Assembly (NCBI RefSeq): GCF_023554995.1
Contig: NZ_JAMJPK010000004.1
Coordinates: 248,001-312,000 of the forward strand
Source of the DNA: Halomonas gemina
GTDB lineage: Bacteria; Pseudomonadota; Gammaproteobacteria; Pseudomonadales; Halomonadaceae
Length of the DNA: 64,000 nucleotides
Direction: 5' to 3'
Positions 18,118 to 26,757 of this stretch are shown one piece after another. The notes below the pieces were generated by a model that saw nothing but the letters and a program-made list of their open reading frames with translations, was not told the DNA's origin and ran no database searches. Each line of letters opens with the position of its first letter. Within the stretch, counting starts at the first letter, position 1. The translations under genes were made by a program, and so were the position numbers.

Positions 18118-20382
18118 GTGATGAGGCGATCGCAGCGGCGCATCGTGCTGCTGGCCATGCTCGGTATCCTGGTCACCGGGTCCCTGGTGGGCCTCGCCAC
18201 GGCTTGGCCGCTGTTCCAGGCCCATCGTCAGGCGCTGGAGACCAATACCCTGATCAGTGCCTCGGCCCAGGCGGAATCCCTGGAGCACCTGCTGGCGCGC
18301 TACCGGGACCTGGCCAGGCAGTTCACCAGCCGCACGGAGATCCGCCGCCGCCTGGCGCGCTATGCCCAGCAGGCCCTGGATCGTCAGTCGCTGGTCGCCT
18401 TCACCACCCCGCGCCTGGTGGATGCCATGCTGCAGTCCCCCGACCTGGTAGGGCTGGTGCGGCTCGGCCCGGTGGGCCAGCCGCTGGTGACGATCGGTCG
18501 CACGCCCTCGCCGTCGCCGGGCCCTGAGCAAGCGGAGGCCACCCGGCCCGGCCCCCTTCGACTGGTCAGGCAGGACGATGAACTGCTTCTGGAGGTGGCG
18601 GCGCCGATCATCTCCATGGACAGCGAACGCATCGGTACCGACGTGCTCTATTTCGACCCGTCGGGCATCACGGCGCTGCTCGCCGATGCCACTCGCTTCG
18701 CCGGCGACTCCCGGCAGTGGCTGCTGGGGCCGTCCGGCGAGACCCTGCTGGCGGTGGACGGGGAGAGGGCGTTGACGCTGGCCGACTCGTCCCCCTTGGT
18801 GTCCGACCGGGTCCGCGAGGCCCTGGAGCGGGGACAGGCCGGGCTATTCCGTGAGGGCGGCTGGTGGGGTGGACGGGTGCTGGTGCATGTGCCCCTGGCT
18901 TCCCGCGGCTGGGGGCTGCTGGTGCAGATTCCCGCCCGGGCGTTCTTAGGCTCGGCCTACCACGAGCTGCGCTGGCCCGCCATCCTGGTGCTGGTGTTGA
19001 TGGCCCTGGGCGCCTTCGTCACGGCACGCACCATCAGTCCGCTGCTGTCGCGCATCACCGACCAGGCCGGGCGGCTGCGCATCTCGGCCAACTATGATCC
19101 CCTGACCGGCCTGTCCAACCGCGCGTACCTCAATGAGCGACTCAGCATGGCCCTGGAACGTGCGGAAGCGGCGCATGGACAGCTGGCCGTGCTGTTTCTC
19201 GACCTGGACCACTTCAAGGGTATCAACGACAGCCTGGGCCACCCGCTGGGGGATCGCCTGCTCCAGGCGGTGGGCCAGCGCCTGGCCGGGGTGGTGCGCG
19301 ACGAGGACGCGCTGGGGCGGCTGGGGGGAGACGAGTTCCTGCTGGTGATGGAGCACCTTCAGGAGCCCGCCGATGCCGGTCGGGTGGCACAGAAACTGAT
19401 CGATGCCCTGGTGCAGCCCTTCGAGATCGATGAGCACGAGATCTTCATCGGGGTCTCCATCGGCATCAGCGTCTATCCGCGCGACGGGCGCAGTGCCGAG
19501 GAGCTGATCCAGCACGCCGATACCGCCATGTACGGGGCCAAGGCGCTCAAGCGCAATACCTGGCAGTTCTTCACCCCCGAACTGGGCGAGGCGAGCCGCG
19601 AGCGCTTCGCCATGGATACCGGGCTGCGCCGTGCCCTCGAGCGTGACGAGCTGGTGCTGCACTTCCAGCCCCAGGCCAGGGTGGCGGGCGACCAGGTGTT
19701 CGGGGCCGAGGCCCTGGTGCGCTGGACGACGCCCGAGGGCGAGCTGGTCGGCCCCGGGCGCTTCATCGCCCTGGCCGAGGAAGCCGGCCTGATCCATGCG
19801 ATCGGCCGCTGGGTGCTGCGGGAGGCCTGTCATCAGGCGCGGCAGTGGGAGCTGAGGGGGCTGCCGCTGCGCATCTCGGTCAACCTCTCGGGGCTGCAGG
19901 TGGTGCAGGGCGACATCGTGGGCGATGTGCGGGCCGCGCTGCACGAGAGCGGGCTGTCGCCCTCGCGTCTGGAGCTCGAGATCACCGAAGGCTTCGTGAT
20001 CGGCCATGCCGACGAGGGGCTCGAGCGGCTGCGCGGCCTGCGCCTGCTGGGCGTCGAGCTGGCCGTGGACGATTTCGGTACCGGCTACTCCTCGCTCTCC
20101 TACCTCAAGCGTCTGCCGGTGCAGTGCCTGAAGATCGACCAGTCCTTCGTCGCCGATGTGCCGGGTGACCCCGACGACGAGACGATCGTCGCCGCCATCC
20201 TGTCGATCGCCGAGCGCCTAGGGCTGGATGTGATCGCCGAGGGGGTGGAGACCGCCGAGCAGCTGGCCTTCCTGCGGACCCTGGGGTGTCCCGCCTATCA
20301 GGGCGACTACCTGAGTCCGCCGCTCACCGCCGAGCAGTTCGAGCAGCGCTGGGGCGGCGGGGGACTGGTTCGCGAGGCCTGA
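18118..20382 (+). CDS. membrane GGDEF-EAL cyclic di-GMP enzyme
   Basis: Makes and/or degrades the second messenger cyclic di-GMP. The 754-residue protein has an N-terminal membrane helix (residues 8-30), a periplasmic sensor region (about 31-280), a second helix (AILVLVLMALGAFV), then GGDEF and EAL domains. The GGDEF site near residue 402 is intact and has an RxxD inhibitory site (RDED) five residues before it. The EAL domain also looks intact: EALVRW near 531, DDFGTGYSSLSYLKRLP and EGVETAEQ. The start is GTG at 18118 or the ATG three bases later; ribosome site weak. Which activity dominates cannot be told from sequence. Confidence 0.92.
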   Translation: MMRRSQRRIVLLAMLGILVTGSLVGLATAWPLFQAHRQALETNTLISASAQAESLEHLLARYRDLARQFTSRTEIRRRLARYAQQALDRQSLVAFTTPRLVDAMLQSPDLVGLVRLGPVGQPLVTIGRTPSPSPGPEQAEATRPGPLRLVRQDDELLLEVAAPIISMDSERIGTDVLYFDPSGITALLADATRFAGDSRQWLLGPSGETLLAVDGERALTLADSSPLVSDRVREALERGQAGLFREGGWWGGRVLVHVPLASRGWGLLVQIPARAFLGSAYHELRWPAILVLVLMALGAFVTARTISPLLSRITDQAGRLRISANYDPLTGLSNRAYLNERLSMALERAEAAHGQLAVLFLDLDHFKGINDSLGHPLGDRLLQAVGQRLAGVVRDEDALGRLGGDEFLLVMEHLQEPADAGRVAQKLIDALVQPFEIDEHEIFIGVSIGISVYPRDGRSAEELIQHADTAMYGAKALKRNTWQFFTPELGEASRERFAMDTGLRRALERDELVLHFQPQARVAGDQVFGAEALVRWTTPEGELVGPGRFIALAEEAGLIHAIGRWVLREACHQARQWELRGLPLRISVNLSGLQVVQGDIVGDVRAALHESGLSPSRLELEITEGFVIGHADEGLERLRGLRLLGVELAVDDFGTGYSSLSYLKRLPVQCLKIDQSFVADVPGDPDDETIVAAILSIAERLGLDVIAEGVETAEQLAFLRTLGCPAYQGDYLSPPLTAEQFEQRWGGGGLVREA

Positions 20383-20394
20383 GTCGGGCGCGGC

Positions 20395-20423
20395 TTCCCG
20401 CAGGGCGCCCCGGTCGCTAGAAT
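20395..20423 (+). promoter_or_regulatory. possible sigma70 promoter of the dnaX-ybaB-recR group
   Basis: TTCCCG (20395-20400) and TAGAAT (20418-20423) separated by 17 bases, about 100 bases before the dnaX start. The -35 element is weak. Confidence 0.35.
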
Positions 20424-20521
20424 GACCGGTTCCAGTCGGACATCGGGCCCGGTCCATGCAGGCTATCGGCGTCCGTCACCCCACAGCTGCCGTTCGCTTT
20501 ACCGCAAGGATTCCGCGCTGC

Positions 20522-22510
20522 ATGAGCTATCAGGTTCTGGCCCGCAAGTGGCGACCGCGTACCTTCCATGAACTGGTCGGCCAGGAGCATGTCCAGCGCG
20601 CGCTGGTCAATGCCCTGGACCAGGGGCGCCTGCACCATGCCTACCTGTTCACCGGGACCCGCGGGGTAGGCAAGACCACCCTGGCACGGATCCTGGCCAA
20701 GTGCCTGAACTGCACCGCGAATGGCCAGGGCGACGCGGGCGTGACCTCGACACCCTGCGGCGAGTGCGACAGCTGTCGCTCCATCGACGAGGGGCGCTTC
20801 GTCGACCTGATCGAGGTCGACGCCGCCTCACGCACCAAGGTGGAGGATACCCGCGAACTGCTCGACAACGTTCAGTACGCGCCGACCCAGGGACGCTACA
20901 AGGTGTACCTCATCGACGAGGTGCACATGCTCTCCACCAGCAGCTTCAATGCCCTGCTCAAGACCCTGGAGGAGCCGCCGCCCCATGTGAAGTTCCTGCT
21001 GGCGACCACCGACCCGCAGAAGCTGCCCCCCACGGTGCTGTCGCGCTGCCTGCAGTTCACCCTCAAGCACATGCCGCCCGAGCGCATCGTCGGCCACCTG
21101 GCCAAGGTGCTCGAGGCCGAGGGGGTGTCCTTCGAGGAGAGTGCCCTGTGGCTGCTGGGCAAGGCCGCCGAGGGCTCCATGCGCGATGCCATGAGCCTCA
21201 CCGACCAGGCGATCGCCTTCGGCCAGGGGGAGGTGCGCCATGCCGATGTGGCGGCGATGCTCGGCACCCTCGACCATCGCCATGTGCTGGCGCTGGTCGA
21301 GGCGCTGGCCGCGGTGGATGCCCCTCGGCTGCTCGCCGAGGTGGCCGCCCTGGCCGAGCAGGGCCCGGACTTCGCCGCGGTGCTGGATGACATCACCGGC
21401 GTGCTCCACCGCCTGGCCATCGCCCAGATGGTGCCCGACGCCGTCGACAACGGCCATGGCGACCGCGAGGCGCTGCTCGCGCTTGCCGCGCGCTTCACCG
21501 CCGAAGACATCCAGCTCTACTACCAGATTGGCATCCAGGGGCGTGGCGACATGGAGCATGCCCCGGACCTGCGTACCGCCCTGGAGATGACCCTGCTGCG
21601 CATGCTGGCCTTCCGCCCCCAGGGCGTGCCGCGTCCCGCGCAGACGCCGCTGCCCCTGCGCGGCCAGGGAGGTCCCGATGGCGCGGGGCCGGACGGTGAG
21701 CCGTCCCCGCAGGGCGGGCCGGCCCCGGAGGGGAATCATCCCTCACCCCGGCCCGCCCAGGCGTCGCCCGAGACCGCCGACGAGACCTCGGTGGCCAGCC
21801 CGCCTCCCGACATCCCCCCACCGGCGCCGGCCGCCGAGCCCGTGACGGCGTCGTCGCGGGACGCTGCGCCGCCCTGGGAAGAGCAGGGTGAGCGGGAAGA
21901 GCAGGACGAGCGGGAAGAGCAGGGCACACAAGTGTCGACACCCGCAGTGCCTGGGAGTGAGCCCGGGCCAGGCACGCCAGAGCCATTCGCGTCGCCCGCT
22001 ACCGAGATCCCGGACCCGCCGGGACAGCAGGTGATGCCGGAATCAGCGACCGCCGAGGTGCAGGCCCCCGAATCTCCGGCTGCCCCTCCATCCCCTGTGG
22101 AGGGACTCTTCGGCCACGCCGACTGGCTGGCCCGTTTCGATTCGCTGGGGCTGGGCGGGCTGACCCGCAACCTGGCCGCCCACTGCGTGGTCGAAGCCGA
22201 CGACGGCGAGCAGCTGACGCTGCGCCTAGACCCCTCCCAGGAGGCGATGCAGGCCGAGGTCCACGTGACGCGCATTCGCGAGGCGCTGGCGGCCATCGGG
22301 GTCGAGCGCCGCCTGGCGCTCGAGCCGGGCGCGATGCCCACGGAGGTCGAGACCCCGAAGCAGCAGGCCGACCGTCTGGCCGCCCAGCGCCATGCCGAGG
22401 CGATTGAAGCCTTGAGCCGTGACCCCCATGTACAGAAACTGCAGCAGGCCTTCGGTGCGCGGCTGATCGAATCCACGGTCAAGCCCGCCGATGCCGGGGC
22501 TCGCGGTTGA
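20522..22510 (+). CDS. dnaX: DNA polymerase III subunits gamma and tau
   Basis: Clamp-loader ATPase of the replicative polymerase. The start [20 protein letters not shown] is the family N-terminus. AAA+ motifs are present: Walker [10 protein letters not shown], zinc module CLNC...CGECDSC, and DEVHML. Residues 1-370 are the conserved core. Residues about 375-560 are a Pro/Glu/Gln-rich linker (for example [15 protein letters not shown]), and the tau C-terminal domain follows ([18 protein letters not shown]). I see no A-rich slippery heptamer of the E. coli type, so a separate gamma product by that route is not supported. The usual dnaX-ybaB-recR order follows. Confidence 0.96.
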   Translation: MSYQVLARKWRPRTFHELVGQEHVQRALVNALDQGRLHHAYLFTGTRGVGKTTLARILAKCLNCTANGQGDAGVTSTPCGECDSCRSIDEGRFVDLIEVDAASRTKVEDTRELLDNVQYAPTQGRYKVYLIDEVHMLSTSSFNALLKTLEEPPPHVKFLLATTDPQKLPPTVLSRCLQFTLKHMPPERIVGHLAKVLEAEGVSFEESALWLLGKAAEGSMRDAMSLTDQAIAFGQGEVRHADVAAMLGTLDHRHVLALVEALAAVDAPRLLAEVAALAEQGPDFAAVLDDITGVLHRLAIAQMVPDAVDNGHGDREALLALAARFTAEDIQLYYQIGIQGRGDMEHAPDLRTALEMTLLRMLAFRPQGVPRPAQTPLPLRGQGGPDGAGPDGEPSPQGGPAPEGNHPSPRPAQASPETADETSVASPPPDIPPPAPAAEPVTASSRDAAPPWEEQGEREEQDEREEQGTQVSTPAVPGSEPGPGTPEPFASPATEIPDPPGQQVMPESATAEVQAPESPAAPPSPVEGLFGHADWLARFDSLGLGGLTRNLAAHCVVEADDGEQLTLRLDPSQEAMQAEVHVTRIREALAAIGVERRLALEPGAMPTEVETPKQQADRLAAQRHAEAIEALSRDPHVQKLQQAFGARLIESTVKPADAGARG

Positions 22511-22556
22511 GCCGCGCCGCTGCCACCGAACACATCAACCACGAGAGGAATCCGCC

Positions 22557-22883
22557 ATGATGAAGGGTGGAATGGGCAACCTGATGAAGCAGGCCCAGGA
22601 GATGCAGGAGAAGATGCAGCGCGTCCAGGAGGAGGTCGCCAAGGCCGAGGTCCAGGGCGAGGCCGGGGCCGGCATGGTCAAGGTGACCATGAACGGACGC
22701 CATGACGTGAGCAAGGTCGACATCGACCCGAGCGTCATGGAAGAGGACAAGGAACTGCTCGAGGACCTGCTGGCCGCCGCCGTGAACGACGCCGTACGCA
22801 AGGTCGAGGCCAGCTCCAAGGCCAAGATGGAGGAGGCCACCGCCGGCCTCAACCTGCCGCCGGGCTTCAAGATGCCCTTCTGA
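22557..22883 (+). CDS. ybaB: YbaB/EbfC nucleoid-associated protein
   Basis: Small DNA-binding protein of 108 residues, typical length, acting as a tweezer-like dimer on the nucleoid. The N-terminus is the usual helix [20 protein letters not shown] and the C-terminus the conserved [14 protein letters not shown] chosen with GAGAGGAA upstream. Lies between dnaX and recR as in most gammaproteobacteria. Confidence 0.95.
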   Translation: MMKGGMGNLMKQAQEMQEKMQRVQEEVAKAEVQGEAGAGMVKVTMNGRHDVSKVDIDPSVMEEDKELLEDLLAAAVNDAVRKVEASSKAKMEEATAGLNLPPGFKMPF

Positions 22884-22905
22884 GCGACACCGAGATGGAC
22901 CGCCG

Positions 22906-23511
22906 ATGAGCTTTTCCCCGCTGGTCGAGAGACTGATGGAGTCGCTGCGCGTGCTGCCGGGTGTCGGGCCCAAGACGGCCCAGCGCATGGCCATGCACCT
23001 GCTCGAGCGTGACCGCGACGGTGGCCGGCGCCTGGTGGAGGTACTGGGCTTGGCGCTGGAGCAGGTCGGCTACTGTCGACGCTGCCGGACCCTCACCGAG
23101 GAGGACGTCTGCAGCATCTGCATCAGTGCACGGCGCGATGAGGATCTGCTCTGCGTGGTGGAGTCCCCCGCCGATCAGCTCGCCATCGAGGAGGCCGGCG
23201 GTTACCGCGGTCGCTACTTCGTGCTGCATGGCCACCTCTCGCCGCTGGACGGCATCGGCCCCGAGGACATCGGCCTCGACCAGCTCGAGGCGCGCGTCGC
23301 CGAGGGTGGCGTGGAGGAGGTGGTGCTCGCCACCAACCCCACCGTGGAGGGCGAGGCGACCGCCCACTACATCGCCGCCCAGCTCTCGCCCCTGGGCGTG
23401 AGGCTCTCGCGGCTGGCCTACGGCGTGCCCATGGGCGGTGAGCTCGAGTACGTCGACGGTGGTACCCTGAGCCGCGCCTTCAATGGTCGCCTGCCCTTCC
23501 GGGGCGAGTGA
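22906..23511 (+). CDS. recR: recombination protein RecR
   Basis: Acts with RecF and RecO to load RecA at gaps. The 201-residue sequence has the helix-hairpin-helix [17 protein letters not shown], the four-Cys zinc finger [16 protein letters not shown], and a Toprim domain ([31 protein letters not shown]). Follows ybaB by 22 bases and almost abuts rnd. Confidence 0.96.
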   Translation: MSFSPLVERLMESLRVLPGVGPKTAQRMAMHLLERDRDGGRRLVEVLGLALEQVGYCRRCRTLTEEDVCSICISARRDEDLLCVVESPADQLAIEEAGGYRGRYFVLHGHLSPLDGIGPEDIGLDQLEARVAEGGVEEVVLATNPTVEGEATAHYIAAQLSPLGVRLSRLAYGVPMGGELEYVDGGTLSRAFNGRLPFRGE

Positions 23512-23537
23512 CGCTCCTTTCCCTGCCGGAATCCTGC

Positions 23538-24665
23538 ATGCCATTGACTCCCGAGATTCGCTGGATCGATACCCCCGAGGCCCTGGATGCCGCCTGCGCC
23601 GAGGTGGCGTCGGCCGAGGTCATCGCCCTTGACACCGAGTTCTTCCGCGAGAGCACCTTCCACCCGGTGCCGGCGCTGATCCAGTTCACCGCGGGCGGCC
23701 CCGCCTTCCTGGTGGACCCCCTGGAGGTGGCCTGTACCGAGGCCTTCCGGCGCCTGCTCTCGTCGGGCCCCCTCAAGCTGCTGCATGCCTCCAGCGAGGA
23801 CCTCGAGGTCTTCGCCCACTGGGCCGGCGTGCCGGTAGCGCCGCTTGTTGACACCCAGATCGCCCAGTCGCTGCTTGGCGAGGTGCCCTCCATGGGCTAC
23901 CAGAAGCTGGTGGAGACCTGGGTCGGCGAGACCCTGCCCAAGGACGAGACCCGCTCGGATTGGCTCAAGCGCCCGCTCAGCGAGACCCAGATGCTCTATG
24001 CCGCCCTCGATGTGGTTTACCTGCTGGAGGTGTGGCAGCACCAGCGCGAGGCGCTGGAGCGTCAGGAGCGACGGGCCTGGGTCGAGGCGGACTGTGCCGA
24101 CCTGGTGGCCCAGTCGGCCCGCAGCGACGCTACCGATGGCCAGTGGTACCTGCGCCATCGGCAGCTGTGGCGGCTCGCGCCGCGTCAGGTGGAGGCCTAT
24201 CGACGCCTGACCCGCTGGCGCGAGGGTGAGGCCCGGCGCCGCGATGTGCCACGGGGGTGGCTGGTGCCTGACCGGCTGCTCTACGCTATCGCCGAGCAGT
24301 TGCCGGAGAACCGCTTCGAGCTGGCCCGGGTCGAGGGCCTCAAGCCGCCCCTGGTCAAGCGCGAGGGCGATGACTTGCTGAGGCTGGTCCGCGAGGCGTT
24401 GAACGTCGACGAGCGCGACCTGCCGCCGGCGCCGCTCTCGCCGATGGCCCCCGAGTTCAAGCAGCGCCTCAAGGCACTGAAGAGAGTGGTGAATGCCGAG
24501 GCGGAGGCGCTTGGGGTGGCACCCGAGGTGCTGCTGAAGCGCCGTGACCTGGAGGCCCTGGTGGGCGCCGATCTCACGGGCCAGCCGCTGCCGCTGCCCG
24601 GCGGCTGGCGTGGTGAGCGACTGAAGGCGGGCCTGAAAGCGGCCCTCGAGGAGGTATCCCGATGA
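23538..24665 (+). CDS. rnd: ribonuclease D
   Basis: 3'-5' exoribonuclease that trims tRNA precursors. The DEDDy active site is visible: DTEFFRE (Asp/Glu), LLHASSEDLEVF, LVDTQIAQSLLG and YAALDVVYLL. The HRDC domain follows (about residues 210-290). The ATG at 23538 gives 375 residues; a GTG at 23508 that overlaps the recR stop would add ten residues and cannot be excluded. Confidence 0.94.
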   Translation: MPLTPEIRWIDTPEALDAACAEVASAEVIALDTEFFRESTFHPVPALIQFTAGGPAFLVDPLEVACTEAFRRLLSSGPLKLLHASSEDLEVFAHWAGVPVAPLVDTQIAQSLLGEVPSMGYQKLVETWVGETLPKDETRSDWLKRPLSETQMLYAALDVVYLLEVWQHQREALERQERRAWVEADCADLVAQSARSDATDGQWYLRHRQLWRLAPRQVEAYRRLTRWREGEARRRDVPRGWLVPDRLLYAIAEQLPENRFELARVEGLKPPLVKREGDDLLRLVREALNVDERDLPPAPLSPMAPEFKQRLKALKRVVNAEAEALGVAPEVLLKRRDLEALVGADLTGQPLPLPGGWRGERLKAGLKAALEEVSR

Positions 24666-24973
24666 GCGATGACCGCATGCGGGGTGACAAGCTGCTGTGC
24701 GAGGTCTTCAAGAGCGCGCGCAAGGAGCAGATGTATCTCTACGTGGACAAGCGCCAGGGCCTCGTGGAAGTGCCCAAGGCGCTGCTCGAGCAGTTCGGCA
24801 AGCCGCTGTCGGCCATGACCCTGATCCTCACCCCCGAGCGATCACTGGGTCGAGCCAGGGCCACGGACGTCATGGCCGCCATCCGCGACAAGGGTTACTA
24901 CCTGCAGATGCCGCCGGCCAAGGAGGAGTACCTGCTGGACCTCTACCGCACCCCCACCGAGGCGCGGTACTAG
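24662..24973 (+). CDS. ycgL: YcgL domain protein
   Basis: Small protein of 103 residues with the YcgL fold; its function is not well established. Family blocks are seen: CEVFKSARKEQMYLYVDK, EVPKALLEQFGKP and GYYLQMPP. Its ATG overlaps the rnd stop by four bases (ATGA), so it is coupled to rnd. Confidence 0.92.
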   Translation: MSDDRMRGDKLLCEVFKSARKEQMYLYVDKRQGLVEVPKALLEQFGKPLSAMTLILTPERSLGRARATDVMAAIRDKGYYLQMPPAKEEYLLDLYRTPTEARY

Positions 24974-24974
24974 T

Positions 24975-25034
24975 TTAACGCGCCCGGTGACGCGCGAACC
25001 CCGCTTAACGCGCCCGGTGACGCGCGAACCCCGC
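24975..25034 (+). repeat. two tandem copies of a 30-base unit
   Basis: A 30-base unit starting TTAACGCGCCCGGTGACGCG is repeated exactly twice (24975-25004 and 25005-25034) between ycgL and ycgN. Each unit contains the self-complementary-looking CGCGCCCGGTGACGCGCG. Possibly a local duplication of a regulatory or RNA element. Confidence 0.9.
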
Positions 25035-25097
25035 AGAATACCGCCCGGCGACACTTGAAGCTCGCTGAATCGTGTCCCGCGCCGGATAGGAGAGCTC

Positions 25098-25547
25098 ATG
25101 AGAGAACGGTTCTGGGAGCGCTTCGACCTGGAGGAGCTCACCGACGAGGAGTGGGAGGCGCTGTGCGACGGTTGCGGCCAGTGCTGCCTGCTCAAGTTCC
25201 AGGACGAGGCGTCCGGTGACCTGGCGGTGCTCAATGTCGCCTGCGAGCTGCTGGATATTCATAGCTGTCGCTGCAGCGACTACGCCCATCGCTTCGCGAG
25301 GGTGCCCGACTGCACACAACTGACCCCTGAACGCATCGACGATTTCCGCTGGTTGCCGCGATCCTGCGCCTACCGGCGAGTGGCGGAAGGCCGCAAGCTC
25401 GCCGCCTGGCATCCATTGATCGCCGGCGGGCCGGCGCGCATGCACCGCAAGGGCATCAGCGTGCGCAGCTTCGCCGTCTCGCAGCGCGAGGTTCCCGAGG
25501 AGGAGCTCGAGGAGCACATCATCGCCATCCTGCCCATCGATGCCTGA
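25098..25547 (+). CDS. ycgN: YcgN / UPF0260 family cysteine-cluster protein
   Basis: Protein of 149 residues with a conserved N-terminal CDGCGQCC cluster plus later Cys residues (NVACELLDIHSCRCSDY, DCTQL, RSCAY), suggesting metal or Fe-S binding. The biochemical role is unknown. Start ATG with GGAGAG upstream. It follows ycgL in many gammaproteobacteria, and does so here after the tandem repeat. Confidence 0.92.
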   Translation: MRERFWERFDLEELTDEEWEALCDGCGQCCLLKFQDEASGDLAVLNVACELLDIHSCRCSDYAHRFARVPDCTQLTPERIDDFRWLPRSCAYRRVAEGRKLAAWHPLIAGGPARMHRKGISVRSFAVSQREVPEEELEEHIIAILPIDA

Positions 25548-25759
25548 AGTGGCTCGTCAGCCGCTCTCTCGACGTATGAGATCCCTCGTACCCAGGTAGG
25601 CATCACGATTCATCTTTCTGTGATGGTTGTTTCATCTGTCCGTCCTATGGCGCGGTTCATGGGCGGCTACGATGCTGTGCAGTGTGTAACAGTTTGTTGT
25701 GCATGGCGAGTGTGACGGGGCAACCCCGGGAGCACGGGATAACGCAGAGGGGAAGAATC

Positions 25760-26686
25760 ATGAAAGGCTTCAGGAAGCTGGCACTGGTGGTGGCGATGGG
25801 AGCCCTGGCGTCATCCGGCGCGTCGGCACAGTCGTCCCCATGGGGCGCGGATCCGCTCAGCGACGACGAGTTGGCCGCGATGTTCAATGACCTCATGTAC
25901 GAGGGCAGGGTGCTCGACGACCAGGAGATGGAGCAGCTGCTGGCGTGGTTTTCGACACGGCAGAGCCCCGAGGAGTTGTTGCTGCTCTTTCCGCCCGGGG
26001 CTGGTAACGACGCCACCGCCGGTCTCGGCACCGGAGGTGACGGCGGTTCTGCGCCAGGGACCGGTGGTGGGGCCGGCGGTGGTATCGTCGATGATGGCGC
26101 CGGCGATGATGGCGCCGGCGATGATGGCGGCGGCGATGACGGCGGCGGCGATGACGGCGGCGGCGATGACGGCGGCGGCGATGACGGCGGCGGCGATGAC
26201 GGCGGCGGCGATGACGGCGGCGGCGATGATGGCGGCGGCGATGATGGCGGCGGCGATGATGGCGGCGGCGATGATGGCGGCGGCGATGATGGCGGCGGCG
26301 ATGATGGCGACGGCGATGATGGCGGCGGCGATGATGGCGGCGGCGATGATGGCGGCGGCGATGATGGCGGCGGCGATGATGGCGGCGGCGATGATGGCGG
26401 CGGCGATGACGGCGGCGGCGATGATGGCAATGGTAGTAGTGGCGATGACCACTTTGGAGGGGGTGATGGCGGCGGCGCCGGTGGCGGCTCCGGCGGTGGC
26501 TCCGGCGGTGGCTCCGGCGGTGGCTCCGGCGGTGGCTCCGGCGGTGGCTCCGGCGGTGGCTCCGGCGGTGGTGCTGGCGGTGGTTCCGGCGGTGGTGCCG
26601 GTGGCGGCGCTGGCGGCGGTGCCGGTGGCGGCGCTGGCGGCGGTGCCGGTGGCGGCGCTGGCGGCGGTGCCGGCGGTGGCAGCTGA
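25760..26686 (+). CDS. secreted Asp/Gly repeat protein, unknown function
   Basis: Not a family I recognise. The ATG is preceded by GAGGGGAAG. Residues 1-23 form a Sec signal peptide ending ASA. A short globular acidic part follows (about 24-110, LSDDELAAMFNDLMYEG, DDQEMEQLLAWF). Then comes a repeat region in two blocks: 22 copies of a 15-base unit encoding Gly-X-Gly-Asp-Asp (26096-26425), and after a short spacer (NGSSGDDHFGG) 18 copies of a 12-base unit encoding Gly-Gly-Gly-Ser/Ala (about 26468-26683). No anchor or membrane span is seen at the C-terminus. Gene has its own terminator. Dense Asp pairs suggest cation binding; this is inference. Confidence 0.8.
   Translation: MKGFRKLALVVAMGALASSGASAQSSPWGADPLSDDELAAMFNDLMYEGRVLDDQEMEQLLAWFSTRQSPEELLLLFPPGAGNDATAGLGTGGDGGSAPGTGGGAGGGIVDDGAGDDGAGDDGGGDDGGGDDGGGDDGGGDDGGGDDGGGDDGGGDDGGGDDGGGDDGGGDDGGGDDGGGDDGDGDDGGGDDGGGDDGGGDDGGGDDGGGDDGGGDDGGGDDGNGSSGDDHFGGGDGGGAGGGSGGGSGGGSGGGSGGGSGGGSGGGSGGGAGGGSGGGAGGGAGGGAGGGAGGGAGGGAGGGAGGGS
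26096..26425 (+). repeat. 22 tandem copies of a 15-base coding repeat
   Basis: Unit GGCGGCGGCGATGAT/C encoding GGGDD, with minor variants (GAGDD twice at the start, GDGDD once). The unit is a multiple of three, so changes in copy number keep the frame. Confidence 0.92.
26468..26683 (+). repeat. 18 tandem copies of a 12-base coding repeat
   Basis: Unit GGTGGCTCCGGC and variants, encoding GGGS or GGGA. Ser units dominate the first half, Ala units the second, so the block grew in at least two steps. Confidence 0.88.
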
Positions 26687-26711
26687 CGCCTCAGCAGCCT
26701 GAGTGGCACGC

Positions 26712-26743
26712 AAGGGACCCGGCCTCGGCCGGGTCCCTTTTTA
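26712..26743 (+). terminator. rho-independent terminator of the Asp/Gly repeat gene
   Basis: Stem AAGGGACCCGGCC / GGCCGGGTCCCTT followed by TTTTTAT. Sits between two convergent genes; the T-run serves the plus strand. Confidence 0.85.
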
Positions 26744-26757
26744 TCAGGAGATCAGGG

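Noticed and set aside
26096-26683. Regular repeats that could suggest a CRISPR array
   Set aside because: Units are contiguous with no spacers and are coding.
25657-26713. Long open frames antisense and in other registers over the Asp/Gly repeats
   Set aside because: They exist only because 15- and 12-base repeats without stop codons keep every frame open; low-complexity products with no start signals.
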